DNA of 64,000 nucleotides from Pseudomonas marvdashtae (GTDB taxonomy: Bacteria; Pseudomonadota; Gammaproteobacteria; Pseudomonadales; Pseudomonadaceae), in assembly GCF_014268655.2 (NCBI RefSeq), contig NZ_JABWQX020000001.1:3006001-3070000 (forward strand), written 5' to 3'. Below, piece after piece: positions 44,486 through 53,468 of the stretch. Made by a program: the position numbers and the translations under genes. The notes beneath the pieces were generated by a model. The model was not told the DNA's origin, ran no database searches, and worked only from the letters and a program-made list of their open reading frames with translations. Positions within the stretch are counted from its first letter, which is position 1. Each line of letters opens with the position of its first letter.

Positions 44486-44513
44486 CTCACCGTCACAAAA
44501 CATGTAATGCGTA

Positions 44514-44553
44514 GAGCGCTACGATCCACTCATCCGCACAGGACGTAGCGCTC
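44514..44553. terminator. Inverted repeat after the RHS/immunity locus
   Basis: GAGCGCTACG and CGTAGCGCTC form a perfect 10-bp stem with a 20-base loop, 28 bases after the candidate immunity stop. There is no T-run; it may stabilise the transcript end or mark a module boundary. The rest of 44486-44811 shows no gene. Confidence 0.45.
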
Positions 44554-44811
44554 CACTCTTGAACACGTCGTCGACCGCTGATGGTGGAGTCAAACGCTGG
44601 GGCATCTGGCTTGCCTCTCGATTAATATCGCAGAGAAGCAAACTACGCGCGCGTGATTGATCGATAAACCGTGCCAATGGCATAGGACCTATATCGGTAT
44701 CACATAAATCCAAATAACCGAAGACGTGACGCTGTTTGAGCAAACGCGGCTAGGCAGGCTCGCCGCGTATAGTCGATGGTTATGTCGACCACACCTACAA
44801 GAGCCGTATCC

Positions 44812-45176
44812 ATGCCTGAGCTACCTAACGACTGCGCTTACACCAAACGCTTCGACGCCGTACTGGCCTATATCGAGGCCAATCTTGAAGGCGATCTTTC
44901 GGTGAAGACGTTGAGTCACGTGGCGAACTTCCCGGCGTTCCACTTCCATCGCCAATTCACGGCATTCGGGGGCGTGCCTGTTTCCCCTATGCCGTGGTGC
45001 GCCACGCGGGGTCTCCCGATCACATCGGCGAAACGATCTATCCGATCTACCGCGACTGGCTTCCCGGGAGCGGCGAGGAACTGCGGGACCAGCCATTGGT
45101 TTTCCACTACCTGACTGTCTATCCCGAGACACCGCAGGATCAATGGCAGACTGTTGTGTATGTTCCGCTGCTGTAG
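44812..45176 (+). pseudogene. AraC/GyrI-type regulator with internal deletion
   Basis: The first 55 codons (YTKRFDAVLAYIEANLEGDL and HFHRQFTAF) match the helix-turn-helix start of AraC-family regulators. From about 44976, in a different frame, FPYAVVRHAGSPDHIGETIY onward to VVYVPLL matches the end of the GyrI-like effector-binding domain usually fused to it. Roughly 150-180 codons (second helix-turn-helix and the start of GyrI) are missing, so the gene is not functional. Confidence 0.8.
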
Positions 45177-45200
45177 CGATTCGATCCGTAGGCCCGCGCA

Positions 45201-45644
45201 TCACCCCTCAGAACGAATACGCTCCACCAACCGCGCCTGCAATTGCTCGAGCTCCTGCGGATCAGCTTTCCCCTGCCCATGGGCGCCAGGCGCCTGGCCT
45301 TCCCAGCGTGGAATGATGTGCACATGGATGTGGTAGACCGTCTGCCCCGCTGGCGCGCCATTGAACTGGGCGATCTGCACACCGTCCGGCTGCAACTCGT
45401 CGACGATGACGCGGGTGAGGCGCTGCACCGCTGACATCAGCTTCCCCAGCACCGCGGGGTCGACCTCCAGGATATTCCGGGCCTGGGCCGCCTTGGGAAT
45501 GACCAGTACGTGACCGCGCGACTGAGGGAAGAGGTCGAGGAAAGCCAACACATCCGCGTCTTCGTAGATCTTGTAGCAAGGGGCTTCGCCGCGAAGGATA
45601 AGCGCAAAAATATTCTGCGGATCGTATTGGCCGTGCAAGCTCAT
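45201..45644 (-). CDS. HIT-family hydrolase
   Basis: A 147-residue histidine-triad protein that hydrolyses or transfers nucleotides such as AMP-linked substrates in the cytoplasm. The triad HIHVHIIP sits near residue 100, with the upstream helix and FLDLFPQSRGHVLVIPK segment typical of HinT-like proteins. The exact substrate is not deducible. It is 21 bases downstream of the receiver gene on the same strand and could share its transcript. Confidence 0.9.
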   Translation of the reverse strand: MSLHGQYDPQNIFALILRGEAPCYKIYEDADVLAFLDLFPQSRGHVLVIPKAAQARNILEVDPAVLGKLMSAVQRLTRVIVDELQPDGVQIAQFNGAPAGQTVYHIHVHIIPRWEGQAPGAHGQGKADPQELEQLQARLVERIRSEG

Positions 45645-45665
45645 GGTCGCTCCTTGGAAGGTACT

Positions 45666-46028
45666 TTAACTTTTTAGCGTCAGCGCTATCTTCTGCTGCA
45701 ATTCGCTTTCTGAGAATGGTTTATGCAAAACCGGGTATTTGGCAAATTCGCCAGGCACACCGCTAGCACCGTATCCGGTACTGAACAGGAAAGGAATATC
45801 GCGTTTACGCAGTATTTCTGCAACGGGAAAAACCCGCTCACCGGCCAGGTTGACGTCCAGGATCGCCAAGTCAATCTGCGCCGTGTCTGCCATTTCCCGG
45901 GCCACGGCGAGCCGTGGAACGGACGCCACCACGGTGCACCCCAGCTCTTCGAGCATTTCCTCGATCAACATGGCGACTGTGCCTTCGTCTTCGACAAGGA
46001 GCACCCTGATACCCGCAAACAGGGTCAT
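45666..46028 (-). CDS. Single-domain response regulator
   Basis: A 120-residue receiver with no output domain. The phosphorylation site is Asp58 (LAILDVNLAG), with acidic pocket Asp14 and Glu13 (LLVEDEG), and Lys103 in HKPF. It overlaps the kinase stop by four bases, so it is almost surely the kinase's partner. Stand-alone receivers next to HWE kinases often act as phosphate sinks or shuttle to another regulator; which applies here is not visible. Confidence 0.9.
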   Translation of the reverse strand: MTLFAGIRVLLVEDEGTVAMLIEEMLEELGCTVVASVPRLAVAREMADTAQIDLAILDVNLAGERVFPVAEILRKRDIPFLFSTGYGASGVPGEFAKYPVLHKPFSESELQQKIALTLKS

Positions 46029-48211
46029 GCGTGGTTCTCAGCGACCATAAACGAGAAGCGACAAAGAACGCCCTCAGGAGCAAAGGTGAGCACGAATATC
46101 CCGCCAAGGTCACGCTCGATGCAACGCTTCATCAAACGGGAACCGAGCCCCTCGCGCTCCGGCTGGAGCACCAGCGGTCCACCCTGCTCGCGCCAATCCA
46201 CCGTCAGCAAGGTTCCGTTCGGTTGCGGCTGGACGTTCCAGTTCACCGAAAGCCTGCCGGTCTCGACGGACATCGCGCCGTATTTGAGGGCGTTGATCGC
46301 CAGCTCATTGAGGGTCATCGTCAGGCCAAGCGCGATTCGCGTATCGACATCGATGGCATCGCCCGCGATGGTGATCCGACCGGGCTCGGCTCCGAATATC
46401 GGGGTGAGCACTTCCTGCGCCAGGGAAGCGAGGGGTGTATGGCCCCAATGCCGCCTCGTCAGCAGGTTGTGGGCTCGGGACAAGGCGAGAAGACGCGCCT
46501 CGAACCGGGTGTAGCCGTCCTTGGCGTCCTGGGCGTTGCGCGCCGTTTGGGCTGCCAGGGATTGCACGGTGGCGAGGGTGTTCTTGACCCGGTGATTGAG
46601 TTCGTCGATCAGTGTCTTCTGCCGGTCTTCCGCCTGCTTTCGCTCGGTAATATCCACCAGCATGTTGATGGCGCCCACCAAGTTGCCTTCGGCATCGTGC
46701 AGCGGCGTGGGATACGGGGTGAACGGTACGCGGGTGCCATCGGGCCGTTCTGCTATCGCCTCGACACCGCGTATCGGTCGGTTTTCCTTCAAGGCGACCG
46801 CCATCGGACACTGGTCGTGGGGCAGCAGGTTCCCGTCGGTGGTGAACAGTTTCCAGGTCACGCACCAGAGGTCGCCCAACCGAGGCGTGCGACCTGATAG
46901 TTCGACCGCCGCCCGGTTGAAGAAGTTGATACGGCCGTCGGCGTCGGTGGTGTAGACCGCTGCGGGCAATGCTTCGAGCAGATTGCGCATGTGCCGCTCG
47001 CTTTCGCGAATCTGGTTCTCCATCCGTCGCGCCAAGGTGACATCCTGGAGCACGCGCACGCCATAGCAAAATACCCCGTCGGCGTCCCTGACCGATGAGC
47101 TGTGGATGTCCAGGTACACGGTCTCGCCGTCAGGCTTGAAAGCGCGCTTGCGCAGCACGTAGTTGTCCAGCTCGCCGGCCACTTGGCGCGCATACAAGGC
47201 AGCATCCTCGTCGGTGCTGTCGGAGTGGGTGTAATCCAGGAAAGTCATTTGCAACAGTTCTTCGCGCGACCGACCGAGCATATTGCAAAGGGCGTCGTTC
47301 ACCCGCAGCAGGCGTCCGTCCGCGCTGGCCTCGGCGATGCCGATCGTCGCCGCTTCGTACGTCGCCGACAGCCTGTCGTCGCTCTCCTTGCGTGCGGTTT
47401 CGGCCGTGTGGACACAGGTCATGTCCACCGTGAAGCAGCGCGTATTGAAGAGCTTGCCCTGTTCGAAGCGCCCGTTGGAAGTGATCGAGACATGCTTGAT
47501 CGAGCCGTCCTTGGCCCTCAAGCGCGCCGGATAGTTTTCCAGGCATTCGCCGCTGCTCAACTTGCCCAGAATGTCGCAGATGACGGGCTCGTCGACATGA
47601 AACTCGGTGATGTTGCGGCCGATATATTCTTTTGCCGAATAGCCCAGCAGGGTCAGCTCGGCCTTATTGGCGCGTAGAATGATGCCCTCGCCACTGACGA
47701 TGTGCAGGCCCACCGCGCTGTTCTCGAAAAAATCTTCGAGGTCGGCGTTCTTGTGTCGAAGCTCTTCGGCCACGGCATGGTGGGCCGAGACATCCTGGAA
47801 ACAGTTGATCGCGCCCTGGATGCCTCCTTGCGAGTCCTTCAGGGCCCGGATGTTCACCAGTGCCACGAACCGCGCTCCGTCCGGACGTTCGATGATCACT
47901 TCCTGGTTGCGCGTCGGTAGACCCGTTTCCAGGGACGTCGCCATCGGGCAGTCTTCCAACGCAAGCGGGGTACCGTCGGGCAGGAAAAGGCGATAAGAAC
48001 CGCAGAAGCGGTCGCCACCCTCCCCCAGCATCGGCACTCGCCCCCACATGGCCGCCGCCTCGCTGTTATACCGGACCAGCCAGCCTGCGCGATCGCAGAC
48101 GTACACGGCGCCAGGAATGGCATCGAGCGCGTTCGTTCCAATCGCCACGAGACTTTCGTACTCGCTCGGCGGCGTACGCGTCTCTGTGGGAAGCGCTTCA
48201 ATATTCGACAT
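46025..48211 (-). CDS. Multi-PAS HWE-family histidine kinase
   Basis: A 728-residue cytosolic sensor kinase with no membrane segment. There are four PAS domains (about 25-130, 150-265, 280-395 and 405-525). Several carry LVRYNSEAAAMWGR or ITERKQAED-type PAS/PAC ends. The HisKA_2/HWE transmitter follows: phospho-acceptor His540 in DELNHRVKNTL, N-box TLNELAINALKYGA and the family-defining WRE in VDWREQGGP. The C terminus is coupled to the receiver gene by an ATGA overlap. PAS content suggests sensing of light, redox or a small ligand; no chromophore cysteine of the LOV type is evident. Confidence 0.9.
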   Translation of the reverse strand: MSNIEALPTETRTPPSEYESLVAIGTNALDAIPGAVYVCDRAGWLVRYNSEAAAMWGRVPMLGEGGDRFCGSYRLFLPDGTPLALEDCPMATSLETGLPTRNQEVIIERPDGARFVALVNIRALKDSQGGIQGAINCFQDVSAHHAVAEELRHKNADLEDFFENSAVGLHIVSGEGIILRANKAELTLLGYSAKEYIGRNITEFHVDEPVICDILGKLSSGECLENYPARLRAKDGSIKHVSITSNGRFEQGKLFNTRCFTVDMTCVHTAETARKESDDRLSATYEAATIGIAEASADGRLLRVNDALCNMLGRSREELLQMTFLDYTHSDSTDEDAALYARQVAGELDNYVLRKRAFKPDGETVYLDIHSSSVRDADGVFCYGVRVLQDVTLARRMENQIRESERHMRNLLEALPAAVYTTDADGRINFFNRAAVELSGRTPRLGDLWCVTWKLFTTDGNLLPHDQCPMAVALKENRPIRGVEAIAERPDGTRVPFTPYPTPLHDAEGNLVGAINMLVDITERKQAEDRQKTLIDELNHRVKNTLATVQSLAAQTARNAQDAKDGYTRFEARLLALSRAHNLLTRRHWGHTPLASLAQEVLTPIFGAEPGRITIAGDAIDVDTRIALGLTMTLNELAINALKYGAMSVETGRLSVNWNVQPQPNGTLLTVDWREQGGPLVLQPEREGLGSRLMKRCIERDLGGIFVLTFAPEGVLCRFSFMVAENHA

Positions 48212-48329
48212 GGTTCATCCTCAATCCGCCTGGCCTTGCCATCGCTGCGGTCCTGCGACTTCGCAATGGACACTAGACCCCCTGTTCATCCTGCGAGTTC
48301 AGGGAAACTCGACACCGCATGAATTCAGG

Positions 48330-49160
48330 TCAGAACCTGAACAAATGGCGCGGTGTTTCCACCATGAGCGCGTGCATAAGGTGCGCCGAACCCTCCAGTG
48401 CTTGCAACTGTTGCATCACCGTATCGAAACCGACGCTGCCTTCATGTTGGGTGTGCGGCCAGTCACTGCCCCACACCAGCCGACGCGGGCCGAAACTCTG
48501 CTCCAGCAACGCCATTGCGGACCGGGCGAATTCGAGGTTCTCCCGATCCGTCCCCGCCAGCCGGTAGATGCCGGAGACCTTCATCCACACCTGGCCGCCA
48601 GTGCCCAGCTCCAGCAGCTTGGCAAAGCCTGGCTGGTCAAGGCCCAAACGGGCATCCGGGCGACCGAAATGGTCGATCACCACTTGCACGCCAAACGGCA
48701 TCAGTTGACCAATCAATGCCGGCAACGCATTCACGGGCGCATGCAATTCGACGTGCCAGCCCAATCCAGCGAGATCTCCCAGGAAAGCTTTCCACGCCGT
48801 CTCGCGAAAATCAGGCAGGGCCTTGCCCATCAGGTTCAAGCGCACACCGACCACTCCCAGTCGAGCCATGTCATCGAGCACGGCGCGGCTGATACCGGGC
48901 TCCACGACCACGACGCCGCGAAGTCGCCCCGGCGCCTGTCGCAGCGCAGCCAGCAAGTAGCCGTTGTCGTTGCCGAGAAAGCTCGGCTGGACCAATACCC
49001 CATGGCTCAGGCCATGGGTTTCCAGGTGCTCCAGATAGTGCGCCAGCGTGGCGTCATAGTCAGGCGTGTAGCGCCGAACAGCCGCCAGCTCCAGCTCGCG
49101 GCTGAACACATGAGCGTGGCAGTCGACGCCGGTAATCGGCGTAGTACAGGTATCAACCAT
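48330..49160 (-). CDS. Amidohydrolase (LigI-like TIM-barrel hydrolase)
   Basis: A 276-residue metal-dependent or metal-free TIM-barrel hydrolase of the amidohydrolase_2 family. It shows VDCHAHVF near the N terminus, VVIDHFGRPD in the middle and LVWGSDWPHTQHEG toward the end, as in 2-pyrone-4,6-dicarboxylate lactonase and related lactonases. The substrate is unknown. It lies 30 bases after the MFS transporter and shares its operon, so it probably acts on the imported compound. Confidence 0.82.
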   Translation of the reverse strand: MVDTCTTPITGVDCHAHVFSRELELAAVRRYTPDYDATLAHYLEHLETHGLSHGVLVQPSFLGNDNGYLLAALRQAPGRLRGVVVVEPGISRAVLDDMARLGVVGVRLNLMGKALPDFRETAWKAFLGDLAGLGWHVELHAPVNALPALIGQLMPFGVQVVIDHFGRPDARLGLDQPGFAKLLELGTGGQVWMKVSGIYRLAGTDRENLEFARSAMALLEQSFGPRRLVWGSDWPHTQHEGSVGFDTVMQQLQALEGSAHLMHALMVETPRHLFRF

Positions 49161-49190
49161 TGCTTTTCATCTATCGCAAATAAGGAGTGA

Positions 49191-50480
49191 TCAGGCCCGG
49201 GCGCTCTCGCTGCCAGCCGAAACGGCGGTTGCCGGGGGCGCGGTCGCTTCGAGGCTGCGGCCGCGGGTTTCCGGCAGGCACAGCGCCGCGAGCACCGCCA
49301 CGCCGTAGGCAATGCCGGCGTCGATGCCGATGGCCGACCCGAGGGACATGGAATCGCTCATATGGCCGACCAGGAACGGGAAGACCGCCGACAGCACCCG
49401 ACCAAAGTTGTAGCAGAAACCTACGCCGGCACCGCGCACGTCCGCCGGGTACAACTCGTTGAAAAACGCCCCGAGGCTCGCCGGAATGCCCGCAGCGAAG
49501 AAGCCCAGCGGGAAGCCGAGGAACAGCATCTGCGTGTTGCTCAGCGGCAGGAACACGTAGCACTGCACGGTCACCACACAGCACAGCGCGAACAGCAGGA
49601 TGTTCTTGCGCCGGCCAATGCGATCGATCATCAAGCCACTGACGATACAACCGCACCAGAAGGCAAAGATGATCACCGCCAGGTAGCCGCCGGAATTGAG
49701 CACCGACAGATTGCGCTCGGTCTTGAGAAACGTCGGTAACCAGGTCATCACCGCGTGATAACCGCCGTGGGCACCCAACCCCAACAAGCCACCGAACAAG
49801 GTCACGCGAATCAATTCAGGACGAAAGATGCCGCCCAGGGATTTGAAGAAACTCTGCGCGATGGCTTGTTCCTTTTGCAGGCGCTGGAAGCTGTCCGGCT
49901 CCTCGACGTTGCGACGCACCCAGATGATCAGGAACGATGGCAACAGGCCGACAATGAACATCACTCGCCAGGCCATGTCCTGCGGCACCAGGGAATAGAT
50001 CAAGGTAAACACCCCGACCGCCAATCCCCAACCCACCGCCCAGGCGCTCTGGACGGTGCCCATGACTTTGCCGCGGTATTTCGGATTGATCGTCTCGGCC
50101 ATCAGAACCGCGCCGGCAGCCCACTCCCCACCGATTCCGAAGCCCTGCAGGGCCTTTACAATCAGCAACTGGTGGAAGCCGGTGACGAACGCCGACAAGA
50201 AGGTGAAGAACGAGAACCACAAAATCATCCATTGCAGCGTGCGCACTCGACCATAACGATCCGATAACGTGCCGCCGACCCAGCCGCCGAGGGCCGACGT
50301 GACCAGCGTGACGCCGCTGATCAGCCCCGCATCGCCCTTGGACAAGGCGAACGCGGCGATCAACGCCGGGATCGCCAGGCCGAACATCTGTACTTCCAGG
50401 GCGTCGAGCGACCAGCCGCCGAAACACGCCCAAAACGTTTTACGCTCCCGAGAAGTGATTTGGCGATACCAGTTGAACAT
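49191..50480 (-). CDS. MFS transporter (sugar acid/carboxylate type)
   Basis: A 429-residue twelve-helix major-facilitator permease. The family marks GGTLSDRYGRVRTLQW after helix 2, GFGIGGEWAAGAVLMAE in helix 4 and SGLMIDRIGRRKNIL between the halves are those of the metabolite:H+ symporter group (NanT, aromatic or dicarboxylic acid uptake). The substrate is not identifiable. It lies between gntR and the amidohydrolase, all on the minus strand, and points to uptake and hydrolysis of a carboxylate under GntR control. Confidence 0.88.
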   Translation of the reverse strand: MFNWYRQITSRERKTFWACFGGWSLDALEVQMFGLAIPALIAAFALSKGDAGLISGVTLVTSALGGWVGGTLSDRYGRVRTLQWMILWFSFFTFLSAFVTGFHQLLIVKALQGFGIGGEWAAGAVLMAETINPKYRGKVMGTVQSAWAVGWGLAVGVFTLIYSLVPQDMAWRVMFIVGLLPSFLIIWVRRNVEEPDSFQRLQKEQAIAQSFFKSLGGIFRPELIRVTLFGGLLGLGAHGGYHAVMTWLPTFLKTERNLSVLNSGGYLAVIIFAFWCGCIVSGLMIDRIGRRKNILLFALCCVVTVQCYVFLPLSNTQMLFLGFPLGFFAAGIPASLGAFFNELYPADVRGAGVGFCYNFGRVLSAVFPFLVGHMSDSMSLGSAIGIDAGIAYGVAVLAALCLPETRGRSLEATAPPATAVSAGSESARA

Positions 50481-50603
50481 GATTCTTGTCCTTATGAGTG
50501 GAACGAAAGGCAGCCGAGAGCGAACCGCGCCGCTGCAGGGCCAGTCAGGAAAAACACACAGGGCAAGGGCCGCGGAGATCGAGACGCCGCGTGCCCGCCG
50601 AAC

Positions 50604-51335
50604 TCAGCGGATTTCGACGCTGTAGCGGAAGTGCTCGGCATGCCCGCGCGAACGGCGCCACTCCAGCGGGTTGCCAGCGTAATCGCGGGCGAGACGCTCG
50701 ATTACCACCACCGGGCTGTTGACCGGGACTTGCAACAAGCGCGCGTGCACTTCGTTGACCGATTCGGCCGTGAGGGTTTCCTGCGCGTAGGCAACCACCT
50801 GCCCGCAGGTTTCCTCGTAGATGGGATAGAGCAACGGCCCTTTCTGGTTCAGGTCGATCTCCAGCAACGGCTGGAATCGGCTGCGTGGCAGCCAGATTTC
50901 TTCGGCGAGCACCGGCTCGACTTCCAGCAGACGTACCCGGACGATGCGGATCACCGGCGCATCGACCGGCAGACCCAAGGCCTGCGCGACCGCCGACGGC
51001 GCAGGCACGGGTTCGACAGACAGGATGCGACTCTCCGGAACCCGACGTTCGCCCGACGCGCTCTGGAAGCGGAAAAAACGAAACAGTGACGACTGGAATT
51101 GCGGACGACGAATAAACGTACCCCGACCCTGCTGCCGCTCCAGCACGCCCTCGCTGACCAGCGCATCGATCGCTTTGCGCACCGTGCCGGTGGACAGCTG
51201 GTACTCGGCTGAAAGCGCCGCCTCAGTGGGAATCGCCTCGCCAGGACGCCAGCGATTGTTGGCGATCTGTTCGGCCAACTGGTCGCGCAAACGTTGATAA
51301 AGCGGCAGGCGGGCGTCGCTGGACAGGGCGTTCAT
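50604..51335 (-). CDS. GntR-family (HutC/UTRA) transcriptional regulator
   Basis: A 243-residue repressor-type regulator with an N-terminal winged helix (LYQRLRDQLAEQIANNRWRP, LSTGTVRKAIDALVSEGVLE, RQQGRGTFIRRP). A UTRA ligand-binding domain follows (about 85-240), with PVIRIVRVRLLEVEPVLAEE. It heads the operon with the MFS transporter and amidohydrolase and faces the amidase gene across 329 bases, so it probably regulates both sets. Confidence 0.9.
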   Translation of the reverse strand: MNALSSDARLPLYQRLRDQLAEQIANNRWRPGEAIPTEAALSAEYQLSTGTVRKAIDALVSEGVLERQQGRGTFIRRPQFQSSLFRFFRFQSASGERRVPESRILSVEPVPAPSAVAQALGLPVDAPVIRIVRVRLLEVEPVLAEEIWLPRSRFQPLLEIDLNQKGPLLYPIYEETCGQVVAYAQETLTAESVNEVHARLLQVPVNSPVVVIERLARDYAGNPLEWRRSRGHAEHFRYSVEIR

Positions 51336-51664
51336 AGGACTATTTTCACCTTGTTATCTAGTCATCTATATGAATATTGGCGGAGTATTTCCTTCTGTCG
51401 ACCTGGTTGTCAAGCAGGCCCCCTGCGCTTTACAGACGAGTGGAAGGCTCAATGACGATGCTGCACAGCCGGTCAATGCTGATATCCCACAGACGCCCCT
51501 TGCCACAGGTCATCATTATTCCTGTGAAGGGCAGTGCCCTCCCATCGCGCTCTCGTAGTAGAGTCTCCATCCGATGTCAGAACCCATTTCGAAAGACGTG
51601 AGCACCGGACATATCGTTCGAACGACTTGCATCACGTCATTCGCCCAGCCGCAGCGATAACAAC
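51336..51664. promoter_or_regulatory. Divergent regulatory gap between gntR and the amidase gene
   Basis: No gene lies in these 329 bases. Next to the gntR start (51354-51372) is TATCTAGTCATCTATATGA, an AT-rich stretch with repeated ATCTA words and partial dyad symmetry. It is the best candidate for the GntR operator, but the match to any known HutC-type site is weak. Confidence 0.35.
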
Positions 51665-53386
51665 ATGATTGAAATCACCGAAATCTCGATTGCCCAGCTC
51701 CGGGCTGCGCTCGAATCCGGCCAGGCCATGGCGGTCGAACTGGTCCAGGCGTACCTTGCCCGGATCGACGCCTACGACGGCCCGGACACCTCCACCGCCC
51801 TCAATGCGGTGGTGGTTCGCAACCCCGATGCGCTGGACGAAGCGCGGGCGTCCGATGCCCGTCGGGCCAAGGGCCAGACGTTGGGCCCGCTCGACGGCAT
51901 TCCCTACACCGCCAAGGACAGTTACCTGGTGAAGGGGCTCACCGCCGCCTCCGGAAGCCCGGCGTTCAAGGATCTGGTTGCCTATCGCGACGCCTTCACC
52001 ATTGAACGACTGCGCGGCGCCGGGGCCATCTGCCTGGGCAAGACCAACATGCCGCCGATGGCAAACGGCGGGATGCAGCGCGGCGTGTATGGCCGCGCCG
52101 AAAGCCCATACAACGGCGATTACCTCACCGCGCCGTTCGCCTCGGGTTCCTCAAACGGCGCGGGCACTGCCACTGCCGCCAGTTTCGCCGCCTTCGGCCT
52201 GGCTGAAGAAACCTGGTCGAGCGGACGCGGCCCGGCCTCGAACAATGGCTTGTGTGCCTACACCCCTTCGCGCGGGGTGATATCAGTGCGCGGCAACTGG
52301 CCGTTGACGCCAACCATGGACGTCGTCGTGCCTTACGCCAGGACCATGGCCGACCTGCTCGAAGTATTGGACGTGGTAGTGGCGAATGATCCCGATACTC
52401 GCGCAGACCTTTGGCGCCTGCAGCCTTGGGTACCGATTCCGCCCGTGGACTCGATTCGTCCCGCCTCGTACCAAAGCCTCGCCGCCCAACCGGATACGCT
52501 GGCCGGCATCCGTTTCGGCGTCCCGCGGATGTACATCAACGCCGACCCGGAAGCGGGCACGGCGCAAAAGCCGGGAATCGGTGGCCCGACCGGGCAACGA
52601 ATCATCACTCGTGCGTCGGTGATTGCCCTTTGGGAAGAGGCCCGCAAGGCGTTGGAGGCCCAAGGCGCGGAAGTGATCGAAGTGGATTTCCCGTTGGTCT
52701 CCAACTGCGAGGGCGATCGTCCTGGCGCACCGACCGTCTTCACTCGCGGCCTGGTGTCCAAGGAATTCCTCCACCATGAATTATGGGATCTGTCGGCCTG
52801 GGCATTCGATGATTTCCTGCGGGCCAACGGCGATCCGAAACTCAATCGCCTGGCTGACGTCGACGGACCGCTGATTTTTCCTCACGATCCCGGCACCCTG
52901 CCCAACCGCGAGGATGACCTGGCCGCCGGCATGGACGAATACGTGAAGATGGCCCAGCGCGGCATCACGCCGTGGGACCAGATTCCCACCTTGCCTGACG
53001 GATTGCGTGGACTCGAAGAGACACGCCGGATCGATCTCGAAGACTGGATGCAGCGGCTTGGCCTGGATGCGGTGATCTTCCCCACCGTGGCCGACGTCGG
53101 CCCAGCGGACGCGGACGTCAATCCGGCATCTGCCGACATCGCCTGGAGCAACGGGGTTTGGGTCGCCAACGGCAATCTCGCCATCCGCCACCTGGGCGTG
53201 CCCACGGTCACCGTGCCGATGGGCGTGATGGCGGACATCGGCATGCCTGTAGGGCTGACATTTGCCGGCCGAGCCTATGACGATTCGAAGCTGTTGCAGC
53301 TGGCCTCGGCGTTCGAGGCGATGGGCTCGAAACGAATGATTCCGCCGCGCACGCCGCCGTTGTCGAGTGATAAGCAACAGGCCTGA
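51665..53386 (+). CDS. Amidase-signature family hydrolase
   Basis: A 573-residue serine amidase. The Ser-cisSer-Lys triad can be placed at Lys84 (PYTAKDSY), Ser162 (ASGSSNGAG) and Ser186 (EETWSSGRGPAS). The 24-residue spacing between the serines equals that of fatty-acid amide hydrolase. The glycine-rich motif is unusual: SSNGAG replaces SSGGS and TWSSGRG replaces TGGSIR, so substrate specificity may be atypical. The C-terminal part, ending VPMGVMADIGMPVGLTFAG, is normal for the family. Divergent from the GntR/MFS/amidohydrolase operon; probably part of the same catabolic route. Confidence 0.87.
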   Translation: MIEITEISIAQLRAALESGQAMAVELVQAYLARIDAYDGPDTSTALNAVVVRNPDALDEARASDARRAKGQTLGPLDGIPYTAKDSYLVKGLTAASGSPAFKDLVAYRDAFTIERLRGAGAICLGKTNMPPMANGGMQRGVYGRAESPYNGDYLTAPFASGSSNGAGTATAASFAAFGLAEETWSSGRGPASNNGLCAYTPSRGVISVRGNWPLTPTMDVVVPYARTMADLLEVLDVVVANDPDTRADLWRLQPWVPIPPVDSIRPASYQSLAAQPDTLAGIRFGVPRMYINADPEAGTAQKPGIGGPTGQRIITRASVIALWEEARKALEAQGAEVIEVDFPLVSNCEGDRPGAPTVFTRGLVSKEFLHHELWDLSAWAFDDFLRANGDPKLNRLADVDGPLIFPHDPGTLPNREDDLAAGMDEYVKMAQRGITPWDQIPTLPDGLRGLEETRRIDLEDWMQRLGLDAVIFPTVADVGPADADVNPASADIAWSNGVWVANGNLAIRHLGVPTVTVPMGVMADIGMPVGLTFAGRAYDDSKLLQLASAFEAMGSKRMIPPRTPPLSSDKQQA

Positions 53387-53468
53387 CGGCGACTGAAGCC
53401 TATCTGGCGAAAGCAGGCCCACCGCTGCGTTGCGGTGATGCCTGCGCCGCCAATACTCGAACTACCGA

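Noticed and set aside
44519..44743. A 74-codon frame on the minus strand after the immunity candidate
   Set aside because: No ribosome site or recognisable motif, and it contains the inverted repeat.
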